From Sporosarcina sp. BP05 (GTDB lineage Bacteria; Bacillota; Bacilli; Bacillales_A; Planococcaceae), in assembly GCF_014282005.1 (NCBI RefSeq), contig NZ_JACFTD010000004.1, positions 1 through 64,000 on the forward strand: 64,000 nt of DNA, given 5' to 3'. The position numbers and the translations under genes were made by a program. Under the pieces are notes generated by a model. That model did no database searches and had not been told where the DNA came from. It saw only the letters and a list, made by a program, of their open reading frames with translations. Positions 59,488-64,000 of the stretch are shown here, in pieces; the first letter of the stretch is position 1, and every line of letters begins with the position of its first letter.

Positions 59488-60320
59488 GTTACCCTCTCCA
59501 ATTCACTCAGCGTATCCAATAAAACATTTCTTAACACAAAGGCACGGTACTTTCTCGACGCTTGAATGTCATCCACAATTTCTGATGGCAGATGGGCAAG
59601 AACTTTCTCAACTCTTTCGTTCTCGGGGAGAGAGGAATCATTTACAATCATCTCAATCTCTGCGGACCGAAAAGGATAGTCACAAACTCCGCTAAACGCG
59701 ATCCGAATCCGGTTATCCTTTACGATTGCTGCAACGGAAACAACTGGATAACCTACCTTAGAGATTTTCGTTCTTTTCAGGCTCATATAAGGCAAGTCAA
59801 TATAAGATGTGTCTATTATAATTTGAAGAAGGACGTTTCCAGAATTAAGTTTCATTTTTTTGTTAAAAACAGCGTCCAAAGAAGCAATCTCTTCTTCACT
59901 TCCCTTCGCTATTTTCACTTTAGCATCTACTAATAAAAGGGGTAAAACACTTTCCTTATAGATCAATTCGCTCTTCATATTCCCGCCAATTGTGATTTTA
60001 TTTCTCGATGTATGATCCGCGATTTTCTTCACAGTCTGCCCCAATAAAGGAAATAGTTTCGAATCCGTAATCTTATTTAATGACACCGCCGCCCCAATAA
60101 CTAATAGATTGCCACTTAGTTCCAACACATTGCATTCAGGAATTCCTTTAATATCGATAACTGCATCTGCACGTAGTTTATTTACCCGTGCAAAGGTAAT
60201 AATCTCTGTACCACCAGAAAAATACATGGCATTTTTCCCTTGTTCGCGAAACATGTTAAACGTCTCAACAGCCTCCGCTGCGGAGGAAGGTTTACAGTAC
60301 TCAAAATCAAACGCAATCAT
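59484..60320 (-). CDS. Molybdenum hydroxylase FAD-binding (medium) subunit
   Basis: A 278-residue CoxM-type subunit. The flavin-binding signatures are FSGGTEIITFARV and TIGGNMKSELI, the latter corresponding to the family's T-I-G-G-N. The C-terminal CO_deh_flav_C domain follows (KRTKISKVGYPVVSVAA). It overlaps both neighbours by four bases, consistent with a fixed subunit ratio. Confidence 0.9.
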   Translation of the reverse strand: MIAFDFEYCKPSSAAEAVETFNMFREQGKNAMYFSGGTEIITFARVNKLRADAVIDIKGIPECNVLELSGNLLVIGAAVSLNKITDSKLFPLLGQTVKKIADHTSRNKITIGGNMKSELIYKESVLPLLLVDAKVKIAKGSEEEIASLDAVFNKKMKLNSGNVLLQIIIDTSYIDLPYMSLKRTKISKVGYPVVSVAAIVKDNRIRIAFSGVCDYPFRSAEIEMIVNDSSLPENERVEKVLAHLPSEIVDDIQASRKYRAFVLRNVLLDTLSELERVT

Positions 60321-62662
60321 TGGTTATTCACCTTCTTTGTCTTCCATATGAATTCAGGAGTAAGCGGCAAGTAGTTTAATTCCACTCCGGCTGCAACGGA
60401 TAGACTACTCGCTAGGCAGGCGGGGGCCCCAATCACACCATATTCTCCGATTCCGCGAGCACCATAGGGACCATCAGCTGCTGGAGATTCGATAAATTCA
60501 ACAAGGTATTCCGCTGGTTGTTCCCAGTAGCGCAACATTGGATAATTTCGAAGCCCCGCGTTTTGAATGACACCTTGTTCATCAAAGATAAACTTTTCAC
60601 TAGTCGCATAACTTAAGCCCATATGCATTCCGCCTCGCATTTGTTGTGTTGCCGTCATCGGATTAATTATGGTTCCTCCGTCAAGCACCGTGACGCCTTT
60701 TAAAATCGTATACGTAAAATCACGGGTATTCAATTCGACTTCCACTGCCTGCACACCAACAGACCACCATGGACCCGGTTTTCCAAAGCCCGTTTGTTGA
60801 TCCATCGGTGTTAAATGCCGTTGAATATGTTTCCCTACCCCGACAATTTGCCCTTCGATAGAATGTCCACTTGGATAGGTATAGCCTAACGAAATATCTT
60901 TCATTTCAACTCCGAACGTTGGATCTGATTTCAAATAAACTCGACCGCCACCGACATCTAAGTCTTCTGCGGAACATTGTAAGACGATAGAGGCAGTTTT
61001 CTTTAATTGTGCTAGCGCGTTTTCAGCTGCTGAAATTACCGCACGTCCCGCTAAAAAGGTTGAACTGCTGGCGACGGTTCGCCATTGATGGGGGTCATAT
61101 TGTGTATTCACTTCCATCGTTACGTGGATTTTATTCATTTCCATTCCTAACTTTTCTGCAAGAATTTGGGCAAGAATCGTTTTTGTTCCTTGTCCTAGCT
61201 CAATTGCAGCACAGTTTAAATTCACACTGCCATCTGCTTCAAAAGTTAAAATAGCCCCGGCCTGGGCGTTCGTTGCCGTTGTTGATGTTTTCCAAAACAA
61301 GCTGATTCCTTTCGCTCGTACTTTATTTTTACCGCTATCGATTCTTTGGCCCTCATCCCACCGAATAAGTTCTTTTGCTCGGTTCACACATTTCTCCACG
61401 TCACCGATATTGTTAGCCGTCAATACGGTTTGAGTTGGCGAAGTGTCACCTGGTTTTATCCCATTGATGATCCGTAACTGAATGGGGTCTATGTTTAATT
61501 GTTTAGCAAGTTGGTCCATCGTTCTCTCCACCGCAAAAGTAAGTTCCGGATGCCCATAGCCTCTAAAAGAAGTGGCAAAAGGATGATTCGTATACATACA
61601 ATACGAGTCGCACCAGACGTTCGGTATATTATAGGGGCCTGTACAATCTAGGGCCGCCGCTCTCGTTATTCCCGCCGCTTGATCTGAATAAGCACCTGAA
61701 TCGATATGATACGTATATTTTCCGGCAACCAATTTCCCTTCCTTAGTGACCCCAAGTTGAACCGTCGCATCAAGGCCAATACGGCAAGGAGCAGTAGTCA
61801 TATCCTCTTCCCGGTCAAACTCCAGCTTCACTAATTTACCGCCTACTGCTTTCGAGGCTAAATAAGCGAGGGGCTCTAACTGAATGGTGCCCTTTCCTCC
61901 AAACGCGCCACCAACCATCGGAATATGAACCAAAATATTGCCGACTTCGATATTGAAGAATTGATTGAGTACTTTTTTTATCGTATATGGAGATTGACTA
62001 CAGGTATGGACAATGACCTTACCTGCCGGATTGATTTCCACCCGCACACTTCTTGTTTCGAGTGCGACATGATCCGAAAGGTTGAAGGAATAGCTTGCCG
62101 TAATTGTTTCCTCACTAGTAGCCCACGCAGCCTCGAAATCGCCTTTACGAATTTTAATATGACTTCCTATATTCGTTCCAGCCTTAGGATAGACATCACT
62201 AATGATTTTCGTATAGTGTTCGGCGTTTTCATGAACAAGGGGAGCATCACTTTGAAAAGCTTGTTGAACGGAGTTCACTACGGGTAGAAGTTCGTATTCG
62301 ACTTTCACTTTCTCGGTTGCTAATTTTGCCTGATGTTCGTGATCAGCAACAACAATTGCGACGGGTTCACCGTAATAACGTACTTTTTCGAATGCTAATG
62401 GGGGACGGTCCGCTAGAATAGGACCAATATGGAATGGGAAAATTTCGCCCGTAACAATTGCACGCACTCCGGGCATTTTCCATGCTTCAGTTGTGTCAAT
62501 GGATGTAATCATTGCATGTGCTTGTGTGCTTTTCACAAGTTTCGCGTGCATTAGACCCGGCACTGAATAATCCCCAACATATCTAACTTTACCCGTTGAT
62601 TTTTCTACCGCATCAATTCGTTGTTCAGGTTTTCCAACCGTTGTCCATATTTTATTCGTCAT
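60317..62662 (-). CDS. Molybdenum hydroxylase large (molybdopterin) subunit
   Basis: A 781-residue XDH/aldehyde-oxidase-type catalytic subunit. It shows the N-terminal RVDAVEKSTGKVRYVGD-like entry (here RIDAVEKSTGKVRYVGDY), GGAFGGKG, TSFRGYGHPE and the catalytic-glutamate motif GARGIGEYG near the end. The CO-dehydrogenase AYRCSFR loop is absent, so CO oxidation is unlikely; a purine, aldehyde or N-heterocycle is more probable. No XdhC-type or MobA-type maturation gene is visible in the window. Confidence 0.92.
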   Translation of the reverse strand: MTNKIWTTVGKPEQRIDAVEKSTGKVRYVGDYSVPGLMHAKLVKSTQAHAMITSIDTTEAWKMPGVRAIVTGEIFPFHIGPILADRPPLAFEKVRYYGEPVAIVVADHEHQAKLATEKVKVEYELLPVVNSVQQAFQSDAPLVHENAEHYTKIISDVYPKAGTNIGSHIKIRKGDFEAAWATSEETITASYSFNLSDHVALETRSVRVEINPAGKVIVHTCSQSPYTIKKVLNQFFNIEVGNILVHIPMVGGAFGGKGTIQLEPLAYLASKAVGGKLVKLEFDREEDMTTAPCRIGLDATVQLGVTKEGKLVAGKYTYHIDSGAYSDQAAGITRAAALDCTGPYNIPNVWCDSYCMYTNHPFATSFRGYGHPELTFAVERTMDQLAKQLNIDPIQLRIINGIKPGDTSPTQTVLTANNIGDVEKCVNRAKELIRWDEGQRIDSGKNKVRAKGISLFWKTSTTATNAQAGAILTFEADGSVNLNCAAIELGQGTKTILAQILAEKLGMEMNKIHVTMEVNTQYDPHQWRTVASSSTFLAGRAVISAAENALAQLKKTASIVLQCSAEDLDVGGGRVYLKSDPTFGVEMKDISLGYTYPSGHSIEGQIVGVGKHIQRHLTPMDQQTGFGKPGPWWSVGVQAVEVELNTRDFTYTILKGVTVLDGGTIINPMTATQQMRGGMHMGLSYATSEKFIFDEQGVIQNAGLRNYPMLRYWEQPAEYLVEFIESPAADGPYGARGIGEYGVIGAPACLASSLSVAAGVELNYLPLTPEFIWKTKKVNNQ

Positions 62663-62686
62663 ACATAAACGCCTCCCGGACGGTAT

Positions 62687-62878
62687 TTAACGTGCAACGA
62701 TAATGAGTGTATCCGTATCAATTTCATGGGCCGAAGCATCCATAATCTTCTCAAGCGTCATGCTGATTTTCTGTAATTCCTTTTGATCTTTCACTATGAA
62801 AACAGGTGCTCCACCGCCTGTTATTGCTTCCGGTTTCATCGTGATAACAGCAACAATTTCTGCATGCTGATTTTCCAA
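62687..62878 (-). CDS. Capping complex subunit for YIEGIA
   Basis: A 63-residue protein with the pattern AITGGGAPVFIVKDQKELQK and TLEKIMDASAHEIDTDTLII, which I associate with the small partner encoded next to YIEGIA proteins. I chose TTG 62878, behind AAGGAG; the longer frame has no ribosome site. It follows the YIEGIA gene on the same strand. Confidence 0.7.
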   Translation of the reverse strand: MENQHAEIVAVITMKPEAITGGGAPVFIVKDQKELQKISMTLEKIMDASAHEIDTDTLIIVAR

Positions 62879-62973
62879 TCCACTCAACTCCTTATTTGTC
62901 CAGACTCCAGCGGTCAATCGCACGGATCATGAAGGCGATGCGACAAGGTATCGCGTCCTTCGCTATTGTTCCA

Positions 62974-63849
62974 CTATTTTCCTTTATCAGCTTCTTCAGG
63001 CATTCGGATTGCACTATCCAGTATCGGGACTTTATCTAATACTGCCTTGATTTGATGGAAATCTTTGTCCCGCGGCAAAAAGAACAATGTGATTCGACCG
63101 TCTGCCATATTCCTTTTCGTAAGTGGAACCAACGCCGGTTCACCGGAATCAAGATAACTTCCAAGCACAGTGGCTACATGGTGTAACATCGCTTGCCGCT
63201 GCCCAAGGTAGGACAAAGTGACAATGCTATTTTGATTTTTCGGGGTGACAATTGCACCAACTGCCTTCTCGGTGATGATTTTTCTCGTATCCGCCAAGCC
63301 CACGTTTTTAATGAGGATATCGCCTACAAAGAGCGTTGGCCCTTCGAAACGAATATCCGCTTCTGTAACATTTGCAATTGCATTTAACACCTTTCCTGAC
63401 ATATTAAACTTCACAACAACTAGCATGACAATTCCGCCAATAATTCCTAACCAAAAGAAAAATACGGCACATAACGTAGTCACTAGTGCCGTGAACATCA
63501 CTAAATAATTCCGACTTTCAAATGCTTGTGCCATCCCTTCAATGAACGGTGCTCCACGCTTCACAAGTTCGAACGTATCAATATTCTCAAGTGAGTCCCT
63601 TTCCATTTTCCTAACCTCTCGGAACTGAGTAGCCGCAAGCCCAAGAAACGTCACAGCAGTCCAATCGGATTCAAGAACTGCCGGAATTGCAACCGCTCCA
63701 ATGAAAGCTGCAATGAAGCCAAAGGATAGGTGAATGATTCGTCCTGTGGGATATGTCGGGTATTGTCGAAAATCAGTACGTAACAAAAGTGTCCGTGCCA
63801 AGAAGCCAAATACAATTCCGATTACGACTGGAAGTAAATAATTTTCCAA
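62974..63849 (-). CDS. YIEGIA family membrane protein
   Basis: A 291-residue protein with an N-terminal membrane region of several helices (residues about 5-25, 43-62, 65-75 and 118-150) and a cytosolic C-terminal domain. The family motif appears as PFIEGMAQAFESRNYL (about residues 100-115). The family is restricted to spore formers and is linked to sporulation by context only. The ATG follows a GGGAGG-type site. The capping-subunit gene comes next. Confidence 0.8.
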   Translation of the reverse strand: MENYLLPVVIGIVFGFLARTLLLRTDFRQYPTYPTGRIIHLSFGFIAAFIGAVAIPAVLESDWTAVTFLGLAATQFREVRKMERDSLENIDTFELVKRGAPFIEGMAQAFESRNYLVMFTALVTTLCAVFFFWLGIIGGIVMLVVVKFNMSGKVLNAIANVTEADIRFEGPTLFVGDILIKNVGLADTRKIITEKAVGAIVTPKNQNSIVTLSYLGQRQAMLHHVATVLGSYLDSGEPALVPLTKRNMADGRITLFFLPRDKDFHQIKAVLDKVPILDSAIRMPEEADKGK

Positions 63850-63934
63850 ATACCACGCCTCCCAAAAGTTATATACATCTCTCGTATTCTAACCAACAAG
63901 ACGACGGATTATAATATGGAGTCGATTTTAGATA

Positions 63935-64000
63935 ATGAATAGAAAACTAGCTAGATGGCGACAGTGGATGGAAAGAATTGAGGTGCGGATTTGCAATCGA
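63935..64000 (+). CDS. Possible start of a plus-strand gene, cut by the window edge
   Basis: The frame MNRKLARWRQWMERIEVRIC is open to the window end. A GGAG lies 13 bases upstream, which is far, and TATAAT is at 63909-63914. The 22 codons are too few to identify anything. Confidence 0.25.
   Translation, partial: MNRKLARWRQWMERIEVRICNR

Overview
The window looks like chromosomal DNA of an endospore-forming Bacillales. A Sporosarcina-like member of the Planococcaceae is my best guess, inferred from gene content only. Sporulation-type genes (a CotY/CotZ-like coat protein, YheC/YheD-type ATP-grasp proteins, a SleL/YaaH-like cortex hydrolase, YIEGIA with its capping subunit) sit among a backbone that follows the B. 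subtilis yne order: ccdA, ccdC, yneK, then citB, yneP, yneQ, yneR, plsY, parE, parC.

Layout. 0-0.45 kb: end of an IS66 element that cut off a membrane-protein gene. 1.1-6.4 kb: acetyltransferase, Ogt, a DUF4362 lipoprotein and a BmrCD-like heterodimeric ABC exporter. 6.6-11.5 kb: CcdA, thioredoxin and CcdC, then YneK, a broken yvrJ with a mobile-element relic, Sco, a transglycosylase, a structured intergenic element and an isochorismatase-type hydrolase. 11.7-14.2 kb: a racemase/aldolase-like gene with one in-frame stop, coupled to an aldonolactone-oxidase-like gene. 14.3-17.9 kb: aconitase, YneP, YneQ.

17.9-30.1 kb is the most striking part. An accessory island sits between yneQ and yneR. 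It encodes two stand-alone ATP-grasp ligases, a YheC/YheD ATP-grasp fused to a MurF-like ligase (the layout of cyanophycin synthetase), two further MurF-like ligases, a tandem YheC/YheD protein, a CotY/CotZ-like cysteine-rich coat protein, a second cysteine-rich protein, a 32-residue peptide coupled to one ATP-grasp gene, and a PgdS-like triple NlpC/P60 protein. I infer a spore-surface system that builds an amide-linked peptide or polymer or attaches it to coat proteins. At least one promoter looks sigma-K-like.

30.3-39.2 kb: YneR, PlsY, ParE, ParC and two MFS exporters. 39.2-52.2 kb is a gene-poor stretch rich in relics: a free-standing LAGLIDADG endonuclease, a LexA box with a tiny ORF, truncated acetyltransferase and phosphotransferase genes, a decayed sigma-factor/ABC-transporter locus, an IS1595 remnant and a HAD hydrolase with an in-frame stop. 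Type 2 IPP isomerase lies intact among them. 52.3-57.3 kb: a TOTE-type primase-helicase, the SleL-like hydrolase and two small proteins. 57.4-64 kb: a translationally coupled molybdenum hydroxylase operon ending in a Rieske oxidoreductase, then YIEGIA and its capping subunit.
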